64,000 bases of DNA from Prunus persica (taxonomy: Eukaryota; Streptophyta; Magnoliopsida; Rosales; Rosaceae). Positions 48,229-60,081 of the stretch are shown here, one piece after another. The notes under the pieces were generated by a model. It had not been told where the DNA came from. It did not search any database and saw only the letters and a list, made by a program, of their open reading frames with translations. Made by a program: the position numbers and the translations under genes. The stretch lies in assembly GCF_000346465.2 (NCBI RefSeq), contig NC_034016.1:17086063-17150062 (forward strand), in the 5' to 3' direction. Within the stretch, counting starts at the first letter, position 1. The number at the start of each line of letters is the position of its first letter.

Positions 48229-49617
48229 TATTTGCATTAAAGCCACATAGTTTGTATGTAACTTCCAAAAAGAGAAACCCAAAAAAAGTTAAAACCAAAT
48301 GTAACTTGCATTATTGAATGTACCTGTAAAAATAAATCTCCAAACTCTTAACGAACTGAGCTCAATGATTGAAATCTGTTAGGTTGTGTGTAGACACCAG
48401 AGATTAGCGCAATGGTCTCTGTCTGCAACCGGTTTTTCCAACAAAATGCCCACATTAGCACATGTACAATGCCAAGAGAAAGACAATCAACGTGGAAGAA
48501 AAAAAGAATCAAATCACAATTAGGTAAATGGGGTTTAAGGGGCTATGAGGAGGAGGGTATGGCTCTAGATCGGCAAAATTTTGTATGACAATTATGTATG
48601 GTGAGAGCCAGCACACCAACACGTGGAGGTCATGTGCTTAGGTATAGGACAGTGGAGGGCTGTCCTAAAACTCTTACCTACCTCCTTGGCTGCCCTCCCT
48701 CCCCCCATGTGGGGCTCTCTCAACCTTAAGCGCAGGGGAGGGGGTCTATTTTTCCATGGCCCACATGGTAGATAAAGCTTCTGAAATGGCCTCCTCCTAA
48801 TTAGTTTCCTAGTATTTGGTACCATTTTTTATGTAGACAACGTCTATTTCTGAAACAATTAATTAATTTAAAATTTTGCAACTCAATTCATAGATAAGAA
48901 CACATGTGGAACTTGCATGTAAGGGGAATGCAACAGTGGATATCCAGCATCAATTGGGATGCTGGACCCAACTCAGTTCATGAGTTTTATGGCGTAGGGC
49001 TGTCATAGGGACCCATTTTGCCACCAAGCTGTCACATTGACTGATACGCCATCTTCCATCTTCCTATCACAATCTGACTGAACTTGTTTTAGGGATTTTA
49101 CTTTGTTTCGAGTTAGATAGGTAAGGCCCCTAAATGGCACTAAAAAAAGGGTCTAAAAAGAAGCGGATGAGCTACCAGAGTGAATTAGCTTAAGCAATGT
49201 ATAAAGAATAATAAGATCCCTAGCACATCACACGCACACCAGTATACAAATGTAGAGTGCTTGTAAATCTGCACACAAGCCCCAGATGGATGCATGTATG
49301 TATTACAGTAGGAAACGAAGTAATCTGTACGCCTAACAATCAAATGCATACGATAATCCGCTTTCTTTGAAAGAGTAAATCCGTGCGTTATGTTATTTAC
49401 TTCAAAATGAAGAAAAAGTTCACTAGTATCTTTCTACTACACCAATCTAGCTACCAAGCTGAAAAGGCATGTGACAATCCTCCTTGTTATACAAACCTCT
49501 CGGTTAAACCCAAAGAAAAACCAACAGTTATAATCATAATCAATGTCATTTATTCATAGGGGATCAAGGTAATCTCCAGCTGAAAAAGAAAAAAACAAGG
49601 TAATTGGCTAAGCAAGT

Positions 49618-52600
49618 CTACTTCAGTCTTTTCTTAGCTTCATACAAGTAGCCTAGGATCACAACAGCAGCAGCAACTGCAACTCCTACTGCACCTTGTG
49701 CCAGTATGGTGCTGTCCTTTGCTGTGTTAGTAGAAGAGGAGATTGGAGTAAACCCAAGCTCTGAAAGTTTTTTATGCGATTCGGCATAATCTCCAAAAAA
49801 TGCATCTTCATCCTGCACCGTATGCCAAATTTACGTAAGTAAGAAAAGGAATGTCAAAAGAAAACAGATATATAAACAGACAAAGATATGTTGTTTTAGG
49901 AAACATCAAAGCATTGGGATGGCACAAGACACAATATGGTCAGGATCGCATTCACTATTCCAGCCTTGCCCTAAAAAAATTTGGTCCCGTCCCTGCTCCG
50001 CGTCCCACTTCAAGGTAAACATTCACCGCCATCTATGCCTCAAGGGGTGTATTGATTCCCATCCTCGCATTTTCCGTCCCACCATATTACCTAACTATTG
50101 TAATAATATGATAAATATGCACAGTAGGACCAGACAACACAAGAGAAGACCATCTACATCATGCCACTGGTTTTAATTTTAAAACTCATCTCCATGAGTT
50201 AAGTCTCCCCAGTTGGGCCAGGCCCCAAACCTTCTCATGTGCATCACTAGCCAAGTAACAAAGTTTAATCAATTCAACCAAACACCAAATTGGGGGTTTG
50301 GTATCAACTGCAAATGGTTCCTGCCCCAAGACCCATCACAAATGTCAAAATTAGCCAAATTAGCCTCAGCTTCGAAGGCGCCACAATCATCTGAAGAGGT
50401 GTTGTGGTATTGCATAGTAGAGCAAGAGCCTGATCTAACCCAGTATCAGTTAAATCAATTCTGAGAAAAGCCCGGCCCAAATTGATGTCAATTTTACATA
50501 AAAGCATAATTCACAGGAAAATAACAATTTTTTTTAACTTTATAGAACAAAGCGAGGAGAGATGATAGGATTGAGTATGCTCCACTGCAAGTTGGTGAAA
50601 CAAAAAGCTTTCAATCTGCCCAAACCTGTTGTTATAGGATTGCTTACAACTTACCCGGGAAATATAAGAAGTAAGGCATCTTATAAACGGTTTGAACTAA
50701 ATTTACCAGTTCCCAAGTGATTGACGTGTCAGGGCTGATCAGTTGATCAGATTATATACACCACGAGAACATGGGTAAGGCCACATTTGATTATTTCGTA
50801 AGGGCAGCAACCAGCTTCTATAATAACAAGGACTAAAGTAATTCTAAGAATTCTGAACCAAGAGTGTTAATATAAACAAGCAGTGATAAATTCCCCAAAC
50901 ATTTTTTCATAGCAAAATAGAACTGAACGAGCCCAAACCCAAATTACCTTCGCATACAGATCAACATATTTACGGAACTCAGGATCTTCCACTAAAGCTG
51001 CATCTGTCGGAAGTTTCAACAGCCCCTCTGATTCCCCATTTAACAGTTCCCTGGTATCAACAATGAATACGAATGAAAGTTCATAACCATAGACACTTGC
51101 ACATAATGCATAATGAGTACAAATGCATGTTCATAACCAAGGATTGAAATATCGGCCAATACACAGATATATCGGTATTTTCAACTGTCGACACCGATAC
51201 TGGGGGGTAAGGCCATATCTTCCCCTGTATCGACGATATATCCCCGATAAGTGCGATATCCCTGATATTTTGCCGATATCCCCGATATTTCCCGATACCC
51301 ATAACAGAACCCAAAAAAAATTCAGAAGTTTTGAAGACAATTGAAGCAAATTGAAACCCAAAAATAGCTAATCCTTTAATATGAAGAATCTACGCACAAT
51401 CCATTGCCCACATACCTCCAATCCATCTGAAGAGGACCTCCAATCCATCTGAAGAGGACATGGCGATTAGTTTTGGATCTATGAGCATAGGAACTAGACC
51501 TAGTACTAACTCAAATGAATCTTATGATGGCTAAGTAGGGAGCTGAAGAGAGAACTATGTGCACCACGTTCAAACATGGCTTACATGACTTGGTATGACT
51601 ATTGTATGAATCTAGATAGTTGTTCCTCATTGTTTGAACCTTATAAGAGCTCTTTATTTATGTAGATGGACACTTATCTAAATTGTAATCCAATGTTTAA
51701 ACAAACTATGGATTTATGCATGGTTTATTCATTCTAATCAACATTTTACTTTCACACTTTTCATTAACGCGCATTACATACCACCTATATTTCATCATAT
51801 GTATATCTTATTATTAGTAAATTTTGATTTTTATTTGTTCAATACATTCATTGATAATGTACATAATATTTACCAAAGTTTTACACCAAAATTATGAGTT
51901 TCAATGCCTACATCTGTCATTTTTGTTGATTTTTTCCCGATACCTAAAACGATAACGATATATCCCCCGAAATATCCGTAAATTGGAGTCCCAATATTAT
52001 CTGCATGGCCGATATTTTAATACTTGTTCATAACCACACCCATGTTGAAAAGTCTTACACAAAGTATGAGTTATCGAACTGCAGAGGTTCCTTAGTCCAA
52101 GGACCATCAAAACCAGATCTCTCGAGATGTGCCCTTCCCTATGACCACAGAAATTGACAGAGAGTAAACATGTCTGTCAAATACAAACGAAGACCATGTA
52201 TAGATGCAAACAAGAAGGAATAATTACCAGTGTATGGCCCCCAGATAGTGCAACAATATCCTTGTCAGACAACCCCATTCTGTAGAATTTTTCCCTCAGA
52301 TGTGGTGCACCTATAAACCCAACAAGAAATTCAACTCTCTTTTATGGAAAAAAAATTGTCATCTTCCAAACAATTTAACTGAAAATCATACGCAAGCAAA
52401 CAGAAGCAAGCGTAACAACTTCAGCATGCTTAAATACATTAACAAAGATAGAAGAGAGAGTGGGGGGAAGGGGAAGTGGGTTGAGTTGTCACATGAAAGC
52501 AGCTTATAGCATGGGATAATTGAGAAATCCCAATTAGGAGTTATAATTCAATCAAGATGCTAGTATATAAAGCAAACCAGAATACCAATACATTAAAGTA

Positions 52601-54181
52601 GGGTGAAATAAAATTTGCAGAAGTGATCTTAGGTATTGGAATTGACCTCGTTTAGCATCTGGAAGTCGTCCTTCCTTAGGAGAGATTTTTGAATCCTATA
52701 AAGGACCAAAAAGCAAATGAAAACTTGAAAAACAATGATAGGGAGACTCGGTATGTTTCTTGAAATAACTGACCATTGACCACAACATACCTTTCTGCCA
52801 GGAGAAAAATCAATGGCGGGGCCTCCAGTCAGCTCAACTGCAACAACACCCGCAAGCTGAGAGTACAAGTAATCATGTCCCCTAATCAGTATCTTCATTA
52901 AAGATTCCACGCTATGTCCAACAAATTCAAGGAAAAAAACTCTTATGATCTTTGTAAAATCTCTTAATTTGAGAGTGGATGAACTAAAATATAGGAAGAG
53001 TAACTCTTGCAAAACTATAATCACCTGGTAAAGGTCTGCATATGAAATCCTTGGATGCTTAGACTTCACTTCCTCTGACACCAGAAAGAGAAGCACCCAG
53101 AAAAAAGAATAAATAAATGAAGAAAGCGATGAGAACATTGTATAACAGCCATAAGAATGGTATTTTTACTACACAAATATCGGCAAATGTAGGGCACCTT
53201 GGAGGTAACCTCATATGCAACATATTGACAACTGTTATACATGCTTTCTTATGTGCGGTTTCAATGTAGTTCCCTTTTCTTAGAAATGAGAGTCTGAAGC
53301 TAAAGTAAGCACAAAGCGAATGTAAGCACAATGCGAGTCTGCTGAGCTACATATGCAATATAGTAAAACCATCTGAACTTGCTAAATTCCCCTTTCATCA
53401 AGGATTTGAGCTATTAATTGCAAACAATACCAATAGTAGCATAGTTGCACTATTTAAACAACAAATTATATTTGGGTTCAGTGCTCATATCTAAGAACAA
53501 ATACAATACTCCTCAAGATCACAAATAAATTCAAAAAAACAACCCATGGACAAATTATCAGCACACACAACACAGAACAATTATCTTAGTTTTCACTTCT
53601 CATGTACCCAGCCCATGTTTAAGGTGTAAATTTTACAATTTGTAAGATCAAAGTTGAAAAAATCGAACAAATATTGATAAAATAAAGCAACACAAGCATA
53701 CCGCAAAAATCAACAGCCTTCTTCAAGCCATTATTAGAACCATGAGAGTACTCTTCCTCAGTCCTAATCGACCCATTAGGCCCTCCCGTCTTCGTCTTGG
53801 CGTCGTAGGTGCCAGCATCGTGCCATCTACAAATTCACATATCCAAGAACAGTCATAATTTCAACAAAATCGACACAAACAATGACATGCAAAATATTTC
53901 ATTTACAAAAACAATCCAAAAAAAGCTCAATGTGTAGATATGATACACTGAGCTACTGAGAAATCACAGGAAATGAAAACAAAAATATATCTCGACTCAA
54001 TGTTTCCTTCGGATTGTCTTTTCATCGCAATTTTTTTCATGGGAAACAAACACAGAGAGAGAGCATACGCCAAGCGAAGCATGAGGGGAGCACAGCTACT
54101 GCTGTATATCAGAGCACGGAGATCACAGCGAGCCTTCTCGATTTCTTTGAGGTACTCTTTGTCAACGAGCGGTGACGCCAT
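49618..54181 (-). CDS. APX3: L-ascorbate peroxidase, peroxisome-membrane type (APX3 type)
   Basis: Reduces H2O2 with ascorbate. Nine coding exons, in reading order: 54181-54069, 53826-53702, 53074-53025, 52856-52791, 52695-52647, 52310-52228, 52138-52059, 51050-50948 and 49812-49618 (287 residues, the length I recall for Arabidopsis APX3). Distal haem residues R36, W39 and H40 (M-L-R-L-A-W-H-D-A-G) and proximal H160 (A-L-S-G-G-H-T-L-G) are present, as is D205 in L-P-T-D. The C-terminus has an Ala/Val-rich membrane segment followed by the basic tail Y-E-A-K-K-R-L-K, the type of signal that sends APX3 to the peroxisome membrane with its active site facing the cytosol. Intron 7 (51051-52058) contains a transposon, and a plastid rDNA fragment lies 143-289 bp upstream of the start codon. 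Confidence 0.96.
51139..52025. mobile_element. Mutator-like (MULE) non-autonomous element inside APX intron 7
   Basis: An 887-bp element. Its left end aaggattgaaatatcggcc is matched at the right end, reversed, by aagtattaaaatatcggcc (two mismatches in 19). A 10-bp sequence gttcataacc flanks both ends directly (51129-51138 and 52026-52035). Subterminal DNA is packed with gatatccc/cgatat-type repeats. There is no transposase frame. It lies wholly in the intron, so splicing should remove it. A 9-11 bp duplication suggests the Mutator superfamily. Confidence 0.75.
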
Positions 54182-55163
54182 TGAAGCCCGAAACTCAGAG
54201 CTACTGCGACTCGGAGCAGAGAGGAAACGATTAGAGAGAGTGACTGACAGGAATGAGATTGAGATTTTGGTAGTTGGTTAGACTGGCTGAACTGGCCGTG
54301 GGTAATGGGTTCGCGGGCCGGGTAAGGAAGCTATAAGTAATGCAACTATGAATCTCATGGAGAGTTCGATCCTGGCTCAGGATGAACGCTGGCGGCATGC
54401 AGCATTTCGTCGCTTACTACGCCCTTCCTCGTCTCTGGGTGCCTAGGTATCCACCGTAAGCCTTTCCTCGATAGTTGAAAATTCTCGGTGATACCCGGCC
54501 CCTAGTTGAAAATTCTCTTTGCTTCCCGCTGGGTAAATGGGTTACCCAAACCCGTACCCACATTATTACCATATGAAACTCATCCAATATTTTGATTCCT
54601 TGGCCCAAAAAAACCAATATTTTCTTTAGAGTAATTTTTCACTTCTCTCCAACATTTTTTCAGTATATGTGAAACTCATCCTCATATTTCAAATTAAGAA
54701 AAAACTATATATGTATAATTTACATTTAAATATAGGGACGAGACAGACATAAGTTAAGCCAATGCCCTTTACCTTCAAGTTCGAATCCCATCACGGTAAG
54801 GAATGAGAATTTATTTTTTCTTTTATTTCTATGTTTGATTTTTAAGAAGAAAAAGAAAAATAAGATCTCTTCACTGCTTGGAAATAATTAAACACAACAA
54901 CGCCAAATCCAAGCTAAAACATGAGCAACGCAAACCCAATAATTGATAATACCAAGGATTTTATGTTTTCACTTTGCAATAAGCTTCGCTGTAAGATTAT
55001 TACAATCATTTACATGAAGAACAAGCAAATCGATATGATTTGATGACAATGAAGTATAGAAGTTCCATATCAAGTGGTATGCTAAGACTCAAATCTTGTA
55101 CCAAGTTCCATCTGAAGGGTATAAAGGGGAGAAAACAAAAAAGAAGAAAAAGAAAGTTTGAGC
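54182..55163. other. Intergenic between APX promoter and SYT 3' end
   Basis: Holds the APX promoter and leader with a plastid-derived insertion (54324-54470). The motif tagttgaaaattctc occurs twice just after it (around 54472 and 54503). The stretch 54600-55030 is AT-rich with nothing supported; a B-box-like gttcgaatccc at 54779-54789 has no A box. Confidence 0.55.
54324..54470. other. Nuclear plastid DNA insertion (NUPT): 16S and 23S rDNA 5' ends joined head to head
   Basis: 54324-54400 matches the plastid rrn16 leader and the first ~48 nt of 16S rRNA on the + strand (tctcatggagagttcgatcc begins at 54353). At 54401 it switches abruptly to the reverse complement of the first ~70 nt of plastid 23S rRNA (agcatttcgtcgcttactac onward; the 23S 5' end is at 54470). 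In plastid genomes these two ends lie about 2 kb apart in the same orientation, so this is a rearranged nuclear copy, not a functional rRNA. The recognition rests on remembered conserved rRNA sequence. A perfect 10-bp inverted pair (gggccgggta at 54315-54324, tacccggccc at 54492-54501) brackets the insert. Confidence 0.9.
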
Positions 55164-58100
55164 TCATTCAGCAGTTCTCCATTGCAGCTCAATCTGGATC
55201 TGACCATTCTTTGAGTCTATAAGATGGTACTTCTGGTTGATCCGTTTGTTGGACACAACGTCCGAAAGACTGATCTGAACATACCCCAGAGATTCCTGAT
55301 TCCAAAAGAGAAATAAAAAAGGTTTCCATCAGGTGTATAAACAAAACAAGGATGTGAAAATACAAAGCTGAGTGCAGAACAAGATAATGACTGTTGCCCA
55401 AACCATTGAAATGAAGCATGTGTTCCCAGGCATATCCAGTTTCATCTTGTAAAACAGTCAATATAGGAGAATTTCCAAAGGGCATGCCAATCGGACATAA
55501 GCAACATGACCATATTGTATTATGACAGAAGAATTTATGATATTGTGCAAATCAAAAACCATGATTTGCTTTCTATTGTAACATTACCAAAATGAATAAA
55601 GTACCATGAACTCTTAAGCAAAGGGAATTCTAGCCTAAAATGCAGCTTGATTGTCCCAGCAACTAGGTGCAGCAGAATCCATGATAACTGCCCATTTTTA
55701 TATGTAAATATTGCATACTATGCAAAAAAGATATTTGATCCACACCTTTGGATGCAGCAAGCCCATTCTTGATGAGGTGCTGACAACTTCCACATGTAAT
55801 TTGTCATTGATGGGAGGTTCCTCACACATAAATTGAAAATCCTCGGCCCATCGTGGATCTCTGCTTTTCTTTAGTGGCTGCACAGTTAAAGGGAAATCCA
55901 TCAACATAATAAGAAGCAATCTTAGAATTTAGAACTTCTATCATTTCTTACAACTCCGTTCGTTAAAACAAGACGGCCAATTCAGAGTAAAATTTGGAGA
56001 TCAAATTGTCTAATGTCACCATTCAAGTGAAGAACAAAGATGCATACATCCTCGTGTGTGTCAGTGTTTGTATGTGCGTATGTAGGATGAGAATAACGAT
56101 GTATGAAAACTCCTTTAAGAATCACAGACTCCTTTGTCCCTTCTCTTCTTTTGACACCCAAAGAAGAAAACCATATAATATTAGGCATAAAAGTCTACAC
56201 AAGGCATACATTGTAATAACTAAAGGCTGAATGTTACACAGATCATTCCCATGACCAACCATTTAAGATTACAAAAGAGAAGGTATATAAAGGGCTGCAA
56301 GAATCAAAATCAAGATACCTAAAAAAATTTAACAAATGTTCTCAAAATCCTCGTACCTTGGTCCTTTTTTCCTCCCCTCTGAAAATAAGTCGAGCAGATG
56401 GATTACAGTGGTGCTTTCCTTCAAGATCTTGACCTTCATGAACTACGATAACAAGCAAACCTCCACCAGCTGGAGTTCCCTCAGGAGCCTTCTGTACTGT
56501 CAGTGTTTCTTCAAATCCTTTTTGCATGTCCTCCTCTTTAAAAGGTTTATAAGTCAATTCCACTTCAAGCTGCCCACGCTGCTTCTCATTTTGAGCATCA
56601 TTTAAGTCCATATTTTTAAGAAGGTCGACAGTCAAAACCTTTGGCTCATCCTTGGGTAGATCTTTCAGAGGTACTACATTCATACCCATTTTTTCATGTT
56701 TGCCCACCTAAAATAAGGGATAAAATGCTTCAGACATACATAATTAAAACAATACATATGACTTCTGATTGATAAACTGAAATAATATACCTTCTCCCAG
56801 TCATAAACAAGAAGTTCTAAAGCCTGAGATTGCGGATCTTTAACAACGATGTTAAATTCCTCATTCCATTCAGGATTCAGGTTCTTGTGCTTGACACTGG
56901 TCTTGTGTGATGGAAGATTGTTCTCAGTGAGCTTTAGTTTCACATAAGGGTCCGAAGCACCAAGAAGATCCTTCTTTTTTAACTTCATTGCCCTCAGAAC
57001 CTTCACATGGAGAATTCCTACAGGCCTGTTAAAGGCTCTGCAAAGTCCAAGTAGTTTTTTCAGCCAAACTAAATAAAAAGTATTTGTCACAATAAATTTC
57101 ATACAAATGCAGAGACGTACTTCGCTGGGTCCATTATTGGTACTTCAAGAGTTTTCGGCCACAGATACATGTTAGCAACCTGATCTTTGATAAGCTCCTG
57201 CAGAAAACCCCGTTCTAACACAGTTAAAACCATTATTATGAAACTGATAAGCATCACAGCAAGGAGAAGATTCTTTTGCGAAAAATCAGCTTAAATAATG
57301 AACTGCTGCATAAATAGACCCAATCATTCAACTTCCACCACCAATGTAGGGGCCACAAACCGTAATCTTTCGTCTTATTGATCAATCTATGTATGGCATG
57401 TGTGTTTACAAAATAGGGGGATACATATGTGTAAAGGACAGAAACAGAGAAAGGCATTCTACCTGGACGAATCTATAAAGGCCAGGTATTGACATAAGAT
57501 CAGCTCCTATTAGCTTTAATCCAAAATCAACATAAGGCTGCAAAACCACAAGAAAATAATCAAGGAGAAGATTGGACTAGTAATGGAAAGCATACGATCT
57601 AAATAAATATAAAATCCGGTGGAAATCATGAACCAACACTAAATAGATTCAACAAATAATGTAAAAGATTAATCTGGACTTCAAAAAATGCCCACTTTAA
57701 ATGTAAGGTAAAACTTGTACGATAAGGAGGGGCTGCAAAATTATAATAGACCAGGACTATTTAGCTGCGGTTACAATACTGTAGCCAAGTGCCAAAATTA
57801 ACCAGATAATCCAACTCCCAAATATGCCATTATTATTTATTTCACCGCAAAACTAACCTTATCCATGAGAGATACATTTATTTGGGCAAAACAAGGAAAG
57901 CTTGGAACCAACGGCTTCAAAGTAATACGTGGTGCAGCAAAAACTTGTAAATCCACCACCTGAAATGAACCAGACAATAATGCAACGACAGAAGCATTTA
58001 TATCTCTTTATCTCTCTCGTTTCTCTCTTACCTGCATACAAATAAACTAACAGTAGAACATTTTCCTAGCAAAGTAGAGCATAAACCTGAACAGTTGCTT

Positions 58101-60081
58101 TCAATCCAAATGCTTTCACAGCAACAAGGACATTAGGATTTCCAGCCCATTTTATGGAGGGTTCCATAATCAACTCCTTCTCATCAGTGACATAAACTTT
58201 CATCCCTAAAACCAATAAGATGCAAAAATTTAAATGCAAGCTTGGGAAAACACGTCGTATGTACAATATAGGAGTGTGTGTGTGTATGTGTGAATATATA
58301 TCCAAAAACAAACACAAGACCAATAAAATACCTAAACATTAAGTCAACCACTTTTCCCATTACTTATAAGTAATCAAGTGAAGAGGTAGGTAGGAAGAAA
58401 CAACGGCATCTAAGTTGCCTCTCGTGTAAACCTAGTTCACTGATTTGGTAGGGGAGTCAGAACTTTTTTTTCTTCTTACATTCTACGTTTCCAAAACGGA
58501 TCCTATCAAAAATTTCTATTTTTCCTTTGAATTACTCATATAAATTAGCCTCAAATAGAAAAAATTTTATTTAAAAAAATTCTCCTCACAACTCAAGAAC
58601 ACAGTGAGCTGCCAAAGCTGGATCTGAAGTTCCCAATAATTCTCAGACGAGGCGTTTTTAATAGAGAAACTCTAAAGTGAAATCTCAAGTTTACAAACCT
58701 TGAAAAGTTGGTGGTAAGGAACCTAAAGTCAGTGTTTCAAATTCAACAGACTCAATCTTGTACTTTGGAATTTCCTCAGCTATTATGGGCTTTGCAATTT
58801 CTTTTGCAGTCTTGCAGATTGCCTACAAAAAAATTAAATAGAAAGCCATGAACCATCAATAAGAAGTAAAGAATAGATGACAAAAGCAAACTAAGATTGA
58901 AAACATAATATTCCAAGAACAATCAGACAATATAAATCACCTTGTCCAGATAAGGCCACATATATTCAAGGAATTTGTTTAGCCAATCAAGCTTCACATG
59001 GAAAAGAATAAAATATCAATAACAGTGTAAGTGCTAAAACACTAGGCTGTTAAGACCCATAATAAATAACATCAATGAATAGTTACAGACATTTACTTAC
59101 ACGATCATAGTCTGGATTTTTCACCCAAAGAGGTATCTCAGGAAGCATCCGCTGCAACGTTTCTGTATCTTGATCAACCAAAGGACGAATTTCGGGATTC
59201 TGGCCAACCCAAGGCAATCAATTAGACTTAGACAAACACAGATAGGCATGTCATACTTTTCAAACATATGCAATACACAATGCGCATGTTTTTCCAGTTT
59301 TTTCTCTACATTTATATCCTTTCTCTGTAAAACCCACTTGCAGACATGACGTGCTAAAGGCTTCAAGCCTCTGTGAGTACTGAGTTGTCATAACTGCAGC
59401 AACAAGCACAGAGCACCTACATTGCTTGCTTCATGATTGTGAAGCTCACTTAAGAATCTCTCGTACTCCACCTAAATGCAGGACATATTTGTTTCTGACC
59501 AATTATTTATTTATTTTTATACAAACGATATTGGGGGAGGGGGGAATCGAATCTAAGACCTCAAGTACAGGGTAAATGCTCATTAACAATGCATATAAGA
59601 ACGCAGCATTACACACTCACACAGCATACACATGCACAAAAGATAAAGGTATATATACCAATAGCCATTAATTTCTAAGGAACTTGTTATTTCTGTGCAC
59701 TAAATCAACAACACCACCAAATGGCAAAGAGAAACAAGCCTTTGACAAGCTTGCATAATTTGACAGAAAACGAAAACTCAAAACAAATCATAGCCTGGTT
59801 GGTTCTGAGAATTCAAATGAGACACAAATCAATTCACATTCCATTTGGCTTTCTCACAGCATTAAATTTAGCTAAAAGAATGAAAACCCAATATAGAAAA
59901 AACAGTAAAATATATCAAAACGAAGGCAAATTGAGGATGTTATATCAAAAAACAAAATGTAAGAGAGAACCTGAACATCGGTAGATTGGACGTAGATGAA
60001 AAGGAAATAGCCAGCCACAAGACCAATCGATATACCAAGTCCAAATCCACAAAACCCAAAAATCGTACTGAAGAATCCCAT
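55164..60081 (-). CDS. SYT2: Synaptotagmin, plant SYT1/SYT2 type (SMP + two C2 domains)
   Basis: ER-anchored tether at membrane contact sites. Exons in reading order: 60081-59971, (optional 59471-59421), 59199-59101, 58991-58941, 58822-58699, 58205-58087, 57959-57858, 57537-57463, 57197-57121, 57037-56791, 56707-56357, 55877-55746 and 55295-55164. Without the optional exon the protein has 539 residues, the family's usual length; with it, 556. Residues 1-35 are an uncleaved N-terminal anchor (MGFFSTIFGFCGFGLGISIG). The SMP lipid-transfer domain runs from about 65 to 250. C2A (about 265-365) keeps Asp residues in D-L-L-G-A-S-D-P-Y-V and Y-D-W-E. In C2B (about 425-525) the equivalent position is N-P-S-A-R, so C2B may not bind calcium, as in Arabidopsis SYT1. 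Wording in C2A (K-L-K-K-K-D-L-L-G) is closest to SYT2. The exon-1 donor (CAG/gttctc) is weak. Confidence 0.94.
59421..59471 (-). other. Candidate 51-nt in-frame cassette exon of SYT
   Basis: Between exon 1 and the N-P-E-I-R-P-L exon, a 51-nt segment with AG/GT borders (acceptor ...tgcatttag, donor gtaggtg) stays open in the correct phase and encodes V-E-Y-E-R-F-L-S-E-L-H-N-H-E-A-S-N. Family members I remember lack these 17 residues; skipping it gives the canonical S-T-D-V-Q-N-P-E-I-R junction. Confidence 0.45.

Larger units (their letters stand above)
46129..49617. other. MYB upstream region and spacer to the APX gene
   Basis: 46129-46360 is the likely MYB 5' leader, with GTT and GAA trinucleotide runs (46160-46230). 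Beyond lies the promoter, with three long GA/CT runs and, at 48067-48228, a three-copy 58-bp tandem repeat. 48600-48780 is GC-richer and pyrimidine-rich but shows no gene. 48840-49560 has nothing identified except the APX 3' untranslated region near its end. Confidence 0.55.

Noticed and set aside
49919..50176. Short open frame inside APX intron 8
   Set aside because: It lies within an intron, and the cccgtccctgctccgcgtccc-like wording looks like a repeat fragment; no element ends were found.
54353..54470. Functional rRNA gene
   Set aside because: Only ~48 nt of 16S and ~70 nt of 23S are present, joined in opposite orientation; this is a plastid-derived nuclear fragment.
54740..54800. tRNA gene or SINE, because of gttcgaatccc
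   Set aside because: There is a good B-box-like motif, but no A box at the right distance, no cloverleaf arms and no flanking duplication.
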